Below, one piece after another: positions 1 through 8,301 of a DNA stretch of 24,127 bases. A program made the translations under genes and the position numbers. Position 1 is the first letter of the stretch, and each line of letters starts with the position of its first letter. The notes below the pieces were generated by a model. It ran no database searches, was not told the DNA's origin, and saw only the letters and a list, made by a program, of their open reading frames with translations. The DNA is from UBA7803 sp047920935 (GTDB lineage Bacteria; Pseudomonadota; Gammaproteobacteria; Pseudomonadales; Azotimanducaceae): NCBI GenBank assembly GCA_047920935.1, contig JBLRXD010000026.1:1-24127 (forward strand). Direction: 5' to 3'.

Positions 1-1002
1 TCAGCGCAGCAGTCGCAGCGGCGAGCCGCCCGGCAGCGGACGCACGCCGCACAGGCGCAGCAGCAGATCTTCCAGCGACAGCCAGGCGTCGCCGGGAATC
101 TGGCCCTTGCCCTGGGCGTCCACCAGAGCGCACTCCGCCAGCACCCGACCCACGGCCTCGCCCGAGCCCAGGCGCTGCAGGAAGCTCTGCACCAGGCGCT
201 GCCGCTGCGGCGGCATGCCGCCACCGCCCGAACCCATGCGGCGTAACTGAGACGTCAACGCGCCGAGCACGGCGAACGGGGCGATGCCCTCCTGCCGCAG
301 GCTCTGGGCGATGCGACTGACCCGGGCGCCGTCACCGGCCATCGCGGCATCGATCAGCTTGAAGGTGTCGTAGTGGGCCGAGTCGTCGAGCACGGTCTGC
401 AGAGCCTCGACGCTGATGGGGGCCGGCAGCCCGGCAAGTTCCAGGGCCCTGAGCTCCTGTACGGCGGCCAGCAGATTACCCTCCACCCGCTCCGCCAGCA
501 GCGCCAGCGCAGCCGGTTGCAGGGTCAGGCCCGCGGTCTGCGCCCGCGCGGCGAGCCAGCGCGGCAACTCCTGGATCTCCACCGGCCAGATCACCACCAT
601 CACGCCGACACGCTCCAGCGCCTTGAACCAGGCGCTGCTGCGTTGCTTACCTTCGAGCCGGGTGGTGCGGATCAGCAGCAGGGTTTCCTGCGCCGGATGC
701 TCGGCGTAGCGGCGCAGCACTTCGGAAGCGTCACGGTCGAACTTGGCGCTCGGCACGCGCACATCGATGATCCGGCGATCGGCGAACAGCGACATGCTGG
801 CAGCATCCTGAATCACGTCGTTCCAGTTGAAGCCTGCTTCGGCGTGGAGCACGGAGCGGTCGCCAAAGCCCGCCTTGCGGGCCGCGGTGAGGATGGCATC
901 ACAAGCCTCCTCCACCAACAGCGTCTCCTCGCCGGAGACGAAGTACACGGGGGCGAGGGTACCCCGCAGATGGCCAGCCAGATCCGCGGCCTTAAGTTGC
1001 AT
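1..1002 (-). CDS. holA: DNA polymerase III subunit delta
   Basis: This encodes the delta subunit of the clamp-loader complex, which opens the beta sliding clamp for loading at primed DNA. The 333-residue product is close to the usual length of about 340. It starts MQLKAADL and has the typical N-terminal block with GEETLLVEEACDAI, where E. coli delta has its equivalent of the clamp-contacting region. The body follows the AAA+-like but ATPase-inactive pattern of the family. The reading frame stays open upstream to 1191, but that extension lies inside lptE and has no family similarity, so I take the ATG at 1002. It overlaps the lptE stop by 11 bases, consistent with translational coupling in a leuS-lptE-holA operon. 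The stop codon is the first three bases of the window, so the gene is complete. Confidence 0.93.
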   Translation of the reverse strand: MQLKAADLAGHLRGTLAPVYFVSGEETLLVEEACDAILTAARKAGFGDRSVLHAEAGFNWNDVIQDAASMSLFADRRIIDVRVPSAKFDRDASEVLRRYAEHPAQETLLLIRTTRLEGKQRSSAWFKALERVGVMVVIWPVEIQELPRWLAARAQTAGLTLQPAALALLAERVEGNLLAAVQELRALELAGLPAPISVEALQTVLDDSAHYDTFKLIDAAMAGDGARVSRIAQSLRQEGIAPFAVLGALTSQLRRMGSGGGGMPPQRQRLVQSFLQRLGSGEAVGRVLAECALVDAQGKGQIPGDAWLSLEDLLLRLCGVRPLPGGSPLRLLR

Positions 1003-1498
1003 CGCCCGACCCGACGACGGCGTTGATGGAGCGAATGATCTGCTGCACCAGATCGTTCTGCATCTCTCCCTCGAGCAGCGCCTGCTCTTCGCGGGTGCCC
1101 ACCACGTTGTCCCGGTCGACCCGGAACACGCGAGCGCGCTCGAGCCACTGGGGGGCCACCAACTGCCGGCCCTCTGGGTCCGTGACTTCATAAAGCACTG
1201 ACAGGATGGTCTCGTACTCGGCGGCGCGGGCCTGTTCCGATACCGTGATGCTGCGGCGCTCGCTGCGCGAGTCCATCAGCCGCACCACCACCTGGGCTTC
1301 GGCCGGGGTGGCCGCTTCGCGGACGTTCGCCTGGCGCAAACCCTGGCGAAGCGGCGCCTCCAGCGGGTTGTGCATGTCGCTGGTGACGTACGCGGAGTCG
1401 ATGGCGGCAGCCATGTCCCAGCCCCGCAACTGGAAGCCGCAGGCGCCAACGGCGGCGGCTACTACCACCAGCGCCATGGCACGCAATGGGATCGTCAT
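992..1498 (-). CDS. lptE: LPS-assembly lipoprotein LptE
   Basis: LptE is the outer-membrane lipoprotein that plugs the LptD barrel and helps insert lipopolysaccharide into the outer leaflet. The 168-residue product begins with a hydrophobic signal segment (residues 5-18) that ends in a lipobox, VGAC, followed directly by GFQLRG, the hallmark start of mature LptE/RlpB proteins. The rest is a small alpha/beta domain with segments such as ITVSEQARAAEYE that match the family pattern. It lies between leuS (4-base gap) and holA (11-base overlap), the conserved position of lptE in gammaproteobacteria. Sequence conservation in this family is low, so the call rests on the lipobox, GFQLRG and gene order together. 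Confidence 0.92.
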   Translation of the reverse strand: MTIPLRAMALVVVAAAVGACGFQLRGWDMAAAIDSAYVTSDMHNPLEAPLRQGLRQANVREAATPAEAQVVVRLMDSRSERRSITVSEQARAAEYETILSVLYEVTDPEGRQLVAPQWLERARVFRVDRDNVVGTREEQALLEGEMQNDLVQQIIRSINAVVGSGDAT

Positions 1499-1502
1499 CT
1501 GT

Positions 1503-3956
1503 TCAGCCCACCACGATGTTGATGAGTTTGCCGGGTACGCTGATCACCTTGCGCACCGTCTTGCCGTCGAGGAACCGCACCACGTTGTCGTTGCCGAGCG
1601 CCGTCTCCCGGGCCTCCTCCTCGCTGGCATCTGCAGCCACCGCCACCCGGCCGCGAACCTTGCCGTTGACCTGAACCACCAGTTCGATGGTGTCCTGCAC
1701 CAGCGCGGACTCATCGACCTGGGGCCAGCGGCATTCCACCAGCAGGCTCTGCTCGCCCAGCGCCTGCCACAGCTGCTGGGTGACGTGGGGAGCGATGGGC
1801 GAGAACACCAGCACCGCCACCTTCAGCGCTTCGTGCACGGCGGCGCGATCGTGAGCGTTCGCCGGCGTCAGCCGGCTGACCGTGTTGGTGAGCTCGTGCA
1901 CGGCGGACACCACGGTGTTGAAGGTCATGCGGCGGCCGTAGTCGTCATCGGCCCGCTGCAGGGTCTCGTGGGTCTTGCGGCGCAGCTCGCGCCCGATGTC
2001 GGTCAGCTGCTCCGGCTGCAGCGCCGGCACCCGGCCCGCGGCCAGATGATCGTGGACCAGCGTCCACAGGCGACGGCAGAACCTGGCCTGGCCCTCGACG
2101 CCGGCCTCGCTCCACTCGAACGACTGATCCGGCGGCGCGGCAAACATCATCGCGGTGCGCACCGCGTCGGCACCGTATTTGTTCAGCAGCGCCTGGGGAT
2201 TGCCGGCGTCGCCCGACGATTTGGACATCTTGCGGCCGTCCTTCAACACCATGCCGAGCATCAGCAGCCGGGTGAACGGTTCGTCGGATTTGACCAGACC
2301 GTGGTCGCGCATCAGCTTGTGGTAGAAGCGCGCGTACAGCAGGTGGAGGATGGCGTGCTCGATACCGCCGACGTAATGATCCACCGGCGTCCAGTAATCG
2401 GCGCGCTCATCGACCATGGGGCTGTTGGCATCCGGGCAGGCGAAGCGGGCGTAGTACCACGACGACTCCATGAAGGTGTCGAAGGTGTCGGTTTCGCGGC
2501 GGGCATCGCCCCCACAGCTTGGGCAGCTCACCCGATAAAAGCTCTCCATGGTGGTGAGCGGCGAGCGCACGCCCTCGAACTTCACGTCGGTGGGCAAAAC
2601 CACCGGCAGCTGCTCTTCGGGTACCGGCACGATGCCGCAATCGGCGCAATGGATCATGGGGATCGGGCAGCCCCAGTAGCGCTGCCGGGAGACGCCCCAG
2701 TCCCTGAGCCGGTAGTTGGTCTTGCGGCGGCCGAGCCCCTTGGCCTCCAGCGCCGCCGCGATGGCGTCGAACGCGGCGGCCGAGGTGAGGCCGTCATAAT
2801 CGCCGGAGTTCACCAACTGCCCGGGCGCGGTGAACGCCGCCTGGTCGAGATCGCAGAGCTCATCGCCCAGCGGCTCGATCACCTGCCTGATGGCGATGCC
2901 GTACTTGCGCGCGAACTCCCAGTCGCGCTGGTCGTGGCCGGGCACCGACATAACGGCGCCGGATCCGTACTCCATGAGCACGAAGTTGGCGACCCAAACC
3001 GGCACCGCCTCGCCGCTGAGCGGATGGGTCACGGTGAGTTCGGTGGCCACGCCCTCTTTCTCGAGGGTGGCCATCTCGGCCTCGGCGGTCTTCAGGTTGC
3101 GGCAGCGCTCAATGAATTCCGCCACCTGAGGGCCGTGTTCCGCCGCCCGCCGCGCCAGCGGATGCTCCGCGGCCACCGCCACGTAGGTGGCGCCGAGCAG
3201 GGTATCGGGACGCGTGGTATATACCGTCAGCACCTCGTCGCCGCCGGGCACCGGAAAGTCGATCTCAACCCCTTCGGAGCGGCCGATCCAGTTGCGCTGC
3301 ATGCTCTTCACCGACTCGGGCCAGCCGTCCAGAGCGTCGAGATCGGACAGCAACTCCTCGGCATAGTCGGTGATCTTCAGAAACCATTGCTGCATTTCGC
3401 GGCGCTCCACCGGCGCGCCGGAGCGCCAGCCGCGGCCGTCCACCACCTGCTCGTTGGCCAGCACCGTCTGGTCGACGGGATCCCAATTCACCACCGAACT
3501 CTTGCGGTAAACCAGCCCCTTCTCGTAGAGCTTGATGAAGAACCACTGCTCCCAGTGGTAGTAGCTGGGCTCGCAGGTGGCGAACTCGCGGCTCCAGTCG
3601 ATGCCGTAGCCCAGCCGCCGCATCTGCCCGCGCATGTAGTCGATGTTGTCCCGGGTCCAGATGGCGGGCGGAATGCCGTTCTTGATCGCCGCGTTCTCAG
3701 CCGGCAGACCGAAGGCGTCCCAGCCCATGGGCTGCATGACGTTGAAACCCTTCAGCCGGTGGTAGCGGTTGATGACGTCGCCCAGGGTGTAGCAGCGTAC
3801 GTGCCCCATGTGCAGCTGGCCGCTGGGGTACGGAAACATGGCCAGGCAGTAGAACTTCTCGCCCGCAGCCGCCTCGCTGGCTTCGAAGGTCTTCGCCTGA
3901 TCCCAGGCCTGCTGGACTGCCTGTTCGACGGTGTGCGGATCGTAGGTCGCGCTCAT
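1503..3956 (-). CDS. leuS: Leucyl-tRNA synthetase
   Basis: This class I aminoacyl-tRNA synthetase charges tRNA-Leu in the cytoplasm. The 817-residue protein has the HIGH signature as HMGH at residues 49-52, within FPYPSGQLHMGH, and the KMSKS signature exactly at about residues 576-580. Between them is the CP1 editing domain with the TTRPDTLLGATY block, which hydrolyses misacylated tRNA. Two Cys pairs (CADC and CPSC) mark a possible zinc-binding insertion around residues 440-485. The C-terminal anticodon-binding and leucine-specific regions follow. It is slightly shorter than the E. coli enzyme (860) but complete. It is the first gene of the leuS-lptE-holA group and lies 50 bases downstream of the dbpA-like gene. 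Confidence 0.97.
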   Translation of the reverse strand: MSATYDPHTVEQAVQQAWDQAKTFEASEAAAGEKFYCLAMFPYPSGQLHMGHVRCYTLGDVINRYHRLKGFNVMQPMGWDAFGLPAENAAIKNGIPPAIWTRDNIDYMRGQMRRLGYGIDWSREFATCEPSYYHWEQWFFIKLYEKGLVYRKSSVVNWDPVDQTVLANEQVVDGRGWRSGAPVERREMQQWFLKITDYAEELLSDLDALDGWPESVKSMQRNWIGRSEGVEIDFPVPGGDEVLTVYTTRPDTLLGATYVAVAAEHPLARRAAEHGPQVAEFIERCRNLKTAEAEMATLEKEGVATELTVTHPLSGEAVPVWVANFVLMEYGSGAVMSVPGHDQRDWEFARKYGIAIRQVIEPLGDELCDLDQAAFTAPGQLVNSGDYDGLTSAAAFDAIAAALEAKGLGRRKTNYRLRDWGVSRQRYWGCPIPMIHCADCGIVPVPEEQLPVVLPTDVKFEGVRSPLTTMESFYRVSCPSCGGDARRETDTFDTFMESSWYYARFACPDANSPMVDERADYWTPVDHYVGGIEHAILHLLYARFYHKLMRDHGLVKSDEPFTRLLMLGMVLKDGRKMSKSSGDAGNPQALLNKYGADAVRTAMMFAAPPDQSFEWSEAGVEGQARFCRRLWTLVHDHLAAGRVPALQPEQLTDIGRELRRKTHETLQRADDDYGRRMTFNTVVSAVHELTNTVSRLTPANAHDRAAVHEALKVAVLVFSPIAPHVTQQLWQALGEQSLLVECRWPQVDESALVQDTIELVVQVNGKVRGRVAVAADASEEEARETALGNDNVVRFLDGKTVRKVISVPGKLINIVVG

Positions 3957-4006
3957 GGCCTCGCAGCTTCAAGAAAATTGGCGCGCAAGGATACCACCGA
4001 CCGGCC

Positions 4007-5431
4007 CTAACGATCGCCCACGGCCGGATCGCCAGAGGAAGGCTTGCCCACGATGCGTGCGCGAAACTGCCGGCCCTTGATCTTCTGGGCGTTCAGCTGC
4101 CGCACGCCATGCGCCGCCTGGTCGCGCTTCACGGCAACGTAGCCGTTGTTGTCGAACAGGTCGATCTTGCCGACCGCGTCTCCGGGGATGCCGCCGGCCG
4201 CTGTGAGCGTCCCCAGCAGATCGCCGGGGCGCAGCTTGTGCTTGCGGCCGCCGTTGATCTCCACGGTAAGCATGACCGGGGTCAGCGTGGCGGGCGATTG
4301 GCCGCCGGCCGGAACCTCGCACTGCTGCAGCTCCACGCCGGGCAGCTGCGCCTCGATGGCGTGCAGCCGCGGCAGCTCGCGGCCGGCCACCAGGCTCACG
4401 GCGATGCCGGTTTTGCCGGCGCGCGCGGTGCGGCCGATGCGGTGCACGTAGACCTCGGGCTGCCCCGGCAACTCGTAATTGAACACCGCGTCCACGTCGT
4501 CGATGTCCAGCCCGCGGGCGGCCACGTCGGTGGCCACCAGCACGCTGGCGCTGCCGTTCGAAAACCGCACCAGCACCTCGGTGCGGTCGTGCTGATCCAG
4601 ATCGCCGTGCAGCGCCACGGCGGCGATGCCGCCGGCCGTGAGGGCGGCGGCCAGTTGGGCGCAATCCGCCTTGGTATTGCAGAACACCACGTTGCGCACG
4701 CCGCCCCAGGCGGCCAGCGCGCGGTGCAGCTGCTGGTCGCGATCATCGCGGCCAACCTCGCACCAGCGCTGGACGACGGCCACCGGCAACTCGTCCTCGG
4801 TCACGTCGACGAGCACCGGATCACGCTGCACCCGGGCGCTGACGTCGGCGATCGCGGGCGGATAGGTGGCGGAAAACAGCAGCGTCTGCCGCTCTGCCGG
4901 GAGATGCCCGAGGATCTGCTCGAGCTCTTCCTCGAACCCCATGTCGAGCATGCGATCGGCCTCGTCCAGAACCAGGGTGCGCAGGCCGCGCAGGTGCAGG
5001 GTTTCCTTGGTCAGGTGCTTGAGCAGCCGCCCCGGGGTGCCGACGACGATGTGGGCGCTGTGCTGCAGTGAGCCGATCTGCGGGCCGATGGGCGTGCCGC
5101 CACAGAGCGCCACCACCTTGACGTTGGCGATGGCCCGCGCCAACCGGCGGATCTCCTTGGCCACCTGATCGGCCAGCTCGCGCGTCGGGCAGACCACCAG
5201 CGCCTGAACCCGCAGCGACTGCACGTCGAGCGCCTGCAGCAGGCCCAGGCCGAACGCCGCCGTCTTGCCGCTGCCGGTCTTGGCGCGGGCGATGACGTCG
5301 CGGCCGGCGATGATCGGCGGCAGCGTCTGCTGCTGCACCAGGGTCATGTGGTGGTAGCCGAGATCGCTCAGGTTACCGAGCAGCGCCGGGTTCAGCGGCA
5401 GGGTGGCAAAGGATTCGGGCGCGGATGACAT
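4007..5431 (-). CDS. dbpA: DEAD-box ATP-dependent RNA helicase, DbpA type
   Basis: DbpA is a DEAD-box helicase that acts in 50S ribosome assembly and is targeted to 23S rRNA hairpin 92 by its C-terminal RNA-binding domain. The protein has the full helicase set in order: Walker A in AKTGSGKTA, PTRELA, TPGRLL, VLDEADRMLDMGF, SAT, a VLVATDVAARGLDI block and HRIGRTARAG. After the helicase core comes a segment with RPGDLLGTLTAAGGI and KIKGRQFRARIVG, which matches the DbpA RNA-binding domain rather than the tails of RhlE or SrmB. I chose the ATG at 5431 over a TTG at 5455, because family homology starts just after this methionine. The gene is placed between lnt and leuS, and a REP hairpin pair lies 30 bases upstream of its start. 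Confidence 0.9.
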   Translation of the reverse strand: MSSAPESFATLPLNPALLGNLSDLGYHHMTLVQQQTLPPIIAGRDVIARAKTGSGKTAAFGLGLLQALDVQSLRVQALVVCPTRELADQVAKEIRRLARAIANVKVVALCGGTPIGPQIGSLQHSAHIVVGTPGRLLKHLTKETLHLRGLRTLVLDEADRMLDMGFEEELEQILGHLPAERQTLLFSATYPPAIADVSARVQRDPVLVDVTEDELPVAVVQRWCEVGRDDRDQQLHRALAAWGGVRNVVFCNTKADCAQLAAALTAGGIAAVALHGDLDQHDRTEVLVRFSNGSASVLVATDVAARGLDIDDVDAVFNYELPGQPEVYVHRIGRTARAGKTGIAVSLVAGRELPRLHAIEAQLPGVELQQCEVPAGGQSPATLTPVMLTVEINGGRKHKLRPGDLLGTLTAAGGIPGDAVGKIDLFDNNGYVAVKRDQAAHGVRQLNAQKIKGRQFRARIVGKPSSGDPAVGDR

Positions 5432-5460
5432 CAAACACACTCTCGTAGGGCTCAAGCCCC

Positions 5461-5543
5461 GTAGGAGCCTTCTCCAGAAGGCGATTTCCGGTTCATCAGG
5501 ATCGTGAAGACGTTGAGGATCGCGATCTGGAGATCGCTCCTAC
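5461..5543. repeat. Inverted pair of REP-type hairpins (REPIN-like)
   Basis: Two similar imperfect palindromes face each other. The first, at 5461-5484, reads GTAGGAGC and then a hairpin with 7-bp stem GCCTTCT/AGAAGGC and CC loop. The second, at 5521-5543, is its reverse-complement form with stem GCGATCT/AGATCGC and the same GTAGGAGC head at the outer end. This head-stem-head arrangement, about 36 bases apart, is the layout known as a REPIN in gammaproteobacteria. The right copy overlaps the 3' end of lnt. Single related copies occur at 12813-12836 and, degenerate, at 15806-15827. Confidence 0.8.
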
Positions 5544-6995
5544 GGCGGCGAAACTGGCGAGGATGATCAGCAGCAACGGCCAGTGCCCGAAGCGGGTGAA
5601 GGGCGTGGTGCCCTGCATCAGACCGTACTCGCCGCGCAGGGTGCCGGATTCGAACTGGGGCAGGCTGCCGCGCAGCGCGCCGGTATGGTCGATGATGGCG
5701 GTGACGCCGTTGTTGGTGCCACGGAGCATCCAGCGGCCGTTTTCCAGCGCCCGCATCTGCGCCATCTGCAGATGCTGCAGCGGGCCGATGCTGGCGCCGA
5801 ACCAGGTGTCGTTGGAAATGGTGATCAGCAGGTCGGCCTCGCGCGCCTGGGCGCGAACCAGATCCGGGTACACCACCTCGTAGCAGATGGCCATGATGCC
5901 TCGATAACCGCCGAGGTCGAGCAGCGGTTGCCGCCAGGCGCCCGGCTCCGAGCGCGACATGGGCATGTCGAAAAACTCGATCGCACCGCGCAACATCGAC
6001 TCCAGCGGCACGTACTCGCCGAACGGCACCAGCCGCCGCTTGACGTAGCGGCCGCTGCCCGCGCCCAGCGCCGTGGCGGTGTTGCGGAACACCACGTCGC
6101 CGCCGGGAATGCGCTCCAGCGCCGGCAGGCCGAGCACCAGCGTGGTGCCAGCGGCGCTGCCGCGGGCGTCCAGCTCGGCGAGCACTTCCGCAGCTTCGTG
6201 GGCCATGAAGGTCAGCGCGGCTTCGGGCCAGATCATCAGATCGACGCCCCAATGGGGCGCGGACAGTTCCTGATAGGTGCGCAGGATCGGCTGTCGCATC
6301 TCCGGCTGCCACTTGATCGACTGCTGCACGTTGCCCTGCACCAGCGCCACCTCGCGCCGCTGTGCCTCTTCCACCCAGGTCACCCCACCCAGCCCCCAAC
6401 CCAGCAGCCACGGCAGCAGGCCTATGGTCACGGCGAGGCCCGCCCGCCGCCGCTCGCCGGCCAACAGAGCCTCGATGGCAACGATCAGCAGCGCGCTGCA
6501 CAGCGCCACCAGAAAACCCATGAGCAGCACGCCACCCAAGGGCGCCCAGCCGGCCAGGGGCGTGCCGAGATGCGCATAACCCGCGTACAGCCAGGGAAAC
6601 CCGGTGAGGAACCAGGTGAGCAACCACTCGAAGGCGCTGAACAACGCCGCGAACAACAACGCGTCCACCAGCGCCGAGTCGCTGCGGTAGCGGCGGAACA
6701 GCCAGCCGTTCAGCAGCGGGAACAGCGCCAGCCCGGCCACGAACAGCAGCACCAGAAACGCGGCCAGGGGCGGCGAGGCATTGCCGTAAACGTGAATGCT
6801 CACGTACACCCACGATGCCCCCACGCCATACTTGCCGACGCCGAACAGCCAGCCTGTCAGGGCGCCGCTGACCGCCGGGCGGCGCAACAGCCAGAACCAG
6901 CCGGCCAGGGCCACGATGCCGGCCGGCCAGAAATCGAACGGGGCGAAGGAGAGAGGGAACAGGGCGCCTGCGGCCAGCGCCAACAGGTAGCTCAT
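5496..6995 (-). CDS. lnt: Apolipoprotein N-acyltransferase
   Basis: Lnt adds the third acyl chain to the N-terminal cysteine of lipoproteins in the inner membrane. The 499-residue protein has an N-terminal half rich in membrane helices (residues 1-200), then a nitrilase-like domain with the catalytic triad Glu258 (IWPEAA), Lys319 (VKRRLVPFGE) and Cys371 (IMAICYEVVYP). A final membrane helix lies at about residues 472-487. The last 15 residues, from Val485, are encoded by the right-hand REP hairpin and its spacer, so the original C-terminus was probably replaced by read-through into the repeat. The ATG overlaps the corC stop as ATGA, which indicates coupled translation. Its substrate in the same window could include LptE. 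Confidence 0.96.
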   Translation of the reverse strand: MSYLLALAAGALFPLSFAPFDFWPAGIVALAGWFWLLRRPAVSGALTGWLFGVGKYGVGASWVYVSIHVYGNASPPLAAFLVLLFVAGLALFPLLNGWLFRRYRSDSALVDALLFAALFSAFEWLLTWFLTGFPWLYAGYAHLGTPLAGWAPLGGVLLMGFLVALCSALLIVAIEALLAGERRRAGLAVTIGLLPWLLGWGLGGVTWVEEAQRREVALVQGNVQQSIKWQPEMRQPILRTYQELSAPHWGVDLMIWPEAALTFMAHEAAEVLAELDARGSAAGTTLVLGLPALERIPGGDVVFRNTATALGAGSGRYVKRRLVPFGEYVPLESMLRGAIEFFDMPMSRSEPGAWRQPLLDLGGYRGIMAICYEVVYPDLVRAQAREADLLITISNDTWFGASIGPLQHLQMAQMRALENGRWMLRGTNNGVTAIIDHTGALRGSLPQFESGTLRGEYGLMQGTTPFTRFGHWPLLLIILASFAAVGAISRSRSSTSSRS

Positions 6996-7819
6996 GACAG
7001 ACGCTTGACCTGCAGCAGCCGCAGCCGACGGGAGTCGGCGTTGAGCACCTTGAAGCGCAGGTTATCCAGCTCGACCACTTCACCTCGCGCCGGCAGGTGG
7101 CCGAAAGCCTTGAGCACCAGGCCACCCACGGTGTCGAACTCCTGCTCATCCAAAGCCACCCCGAAGTACTCGTTGAAGTCTTCCACGGCGGTGGTGGCCT
7201 TGACGTTGAAGGTGGTGTCATCGAGCTGCTTGATGAAGCTCTGATCGTCGACGTCGTGCTCGTCTTCGATCTCTCCGACGATCTGCTCCAGCACGTCTTC
7301 GATGGTCACCGCACCCGACACGTGACCGTATTCGTCCACCACCACCGCCATGTGGTTACGGGTGTTGCGGAACTCCTGCAGCAGCACGTTGAGGCGCTTG
7401 CTTTCCGGCACCACCGTCGCCTGACGGATGCAGTCTTTGATATCGAAGCGATCCCTGGACAGGGCCAGCGGCAGCAGGTCTTTGGCGTGCAATATGCCCT
7501 TGATGTCGTCGAGGTCGTCGCCGATCACCGGATACCGCGAGTGCTGCGACTCGATGATGGTCGGCAGCAGCACGTCGAGCGGATCGTTGGCCTTCAGATA
7601 AACCAGTTGGGTGCGGGGAATCATGATGTCCCGCGCTTGCATGTCGGAGACCTGCAGCGCTCCGAATATGGTGTTCAGCGCTTCCGCGTCCATGATCTGC
7701 CGATCCGCGGCATCACGGAGCATGGCCATCAGTTCGGTGCGATCCGATGGCTCGTCGCTGAACAGTGCAGACACCCAATCACGCAGCGTCCGCTTAGACG
7801 CCAAGTTGCCTTCGCTCAT
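6992..7819 (-). CDS. corC: CorC/HlyC-family CBS-domain protein (YbeX)
   Basis: The 275-residue cytoplasmic protein belongs to the short CorC/YbeX group, linked in enterobacteria to magnesium/cobalt efflux and more recently to ribosome maturation together with YbeY. It has two CBS motifs: MIPRTQLVYLKANDPLDVLL with a following HSRYPVIGDD segment (about residues 66-100), and a second one around residues 130-195 that includes HMAVVVDEYGHVSG. A C-terminal CorC_HlyC domain (about 205-270) has the EFDTVGGLV core. No transmembrane DUF21 domain is present, as expected for this subgroup. It overlaps ybeY and lnt by four bases at each end (ATGA), so it is the middle gene of a coupled ybeY-corC-lnt set. 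Confidence 0.95.
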   Translation of the reverse strand: MSEGNLASKRTLRDWVSALFSDEPSDRTELMAMLRDAADRQIMDAEALNTIFGALQVSDMQARDIMIPRTQLVYLKANDPLDVLLPTIIESQHSRYPVIGDDLDDIKGILHAKDLLPLALSRDRFDIKDCIRQATVVPESKRLNVLLQEFRNTRNHMAVVVDEYGHVSGAVTIEDVLEQIVGEIEDEHDVDDQSFIKQLDDTTFNVKATTAVEDFNEYFGVALDEQEFDTVGGLVLKAFGHLPARGEVVELDNLRFKVLNADSRRLRLLQVKRLS

Positions 7820-8301
7820 CCTTCCCCGTACGGATCGCTCATACCAAAGCCATCCAGTATCCGTATTTCTAATCGTTCCATCGCCGCCGCGTCGTCGGCA
7901 GACTGATGATCGTACCCCAAAAGGTGCAGAACGCCATGTATGACCATGTGCGCGAAATGCTCGTCATAGACCTTGCCTTGCGCCGCGGCCTCGCGCGCCA
8001 CCACCTGCGCGCACACGACGATGTCGCCCCACACCAGAGCATCCGGCAGATCGATACCCGCAGGAAAGCTGAGCACGTTGGTGGGCGCGTCTTTGTGGCG
8101 ATAATCCCGATTCAACTGCCGTGATTCCGCCTCGTCGACCAGCCGAACGCAGACCTCGCCAGCGGCTGCCGGTTGCCCGACGGCCTGCAGCGGCGGCGCG
8201 CACTGCAGCGCGGCCTCGCCCCAGCGGCGAATGCGGCCCGCAGGGGGCACCGGCGCCTGGGTCGCCACCTGCACGTCAACGGGCATCGCGGCCGTTGTCA
8301 T
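7816..8301 (-). CDS. ybeY: Endoribonuclease YbeY
   Basis: YbeY is a zinc endoribonuclease-like protein needed for 16S rRNA 3'-end maturation and 70S quality control. The signature metal motif HMVIHGVLHLLGYDH (three His in H-x3-H-x5-H spacing) is intact near the C-terminus, and the core contains NRDYRHKDAPTNVLSFPAG, also typical of the family. A GTG at 8304 and two ATGs (8301 and 8286) are possible starts. I prefer the ATG at 8301, because a GAGG lies 9 bases upstream. The start lies inside the end of phoH (26-base overlap), and the stop overlaps the corC start as ATGA, so translation is coupled through phoH-ybeY-corC-lnt. Confidence 0.95.
   Translation of the reverse strand: MTTAAMPVDVQVATQAPVPPAGRIRRWGEAALQCAPPLQAVGQPAAAGEVCVRLVDEAESRQLNRDYRHKDAPTNVLSFPAGIDLPDALVWGDIVVCAQVVAREAAAQGKVYDEHFAHMVIHGVLHLLGYDHQSADDAAAMERLEIRILDGFGMSDPYGEG

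Noticed and set aside
1206..4010. 934-codon open frame on the plus strand opposite lptE, leuS and beyond
   Set aside because: It is antisense to leuS, which has full synthetase motifs; its translation is a low-complexity His/Gln/Gly/Val/Arg mix typical of GC-rich antisense frames, with no family motif.
5583..7244. 553-codon plus-strand frame opposite lnt and corC
   Set aside because: It lies opposite genes with intact catalytic motifs and shows Gln/Arg/His-rich composition without domains.
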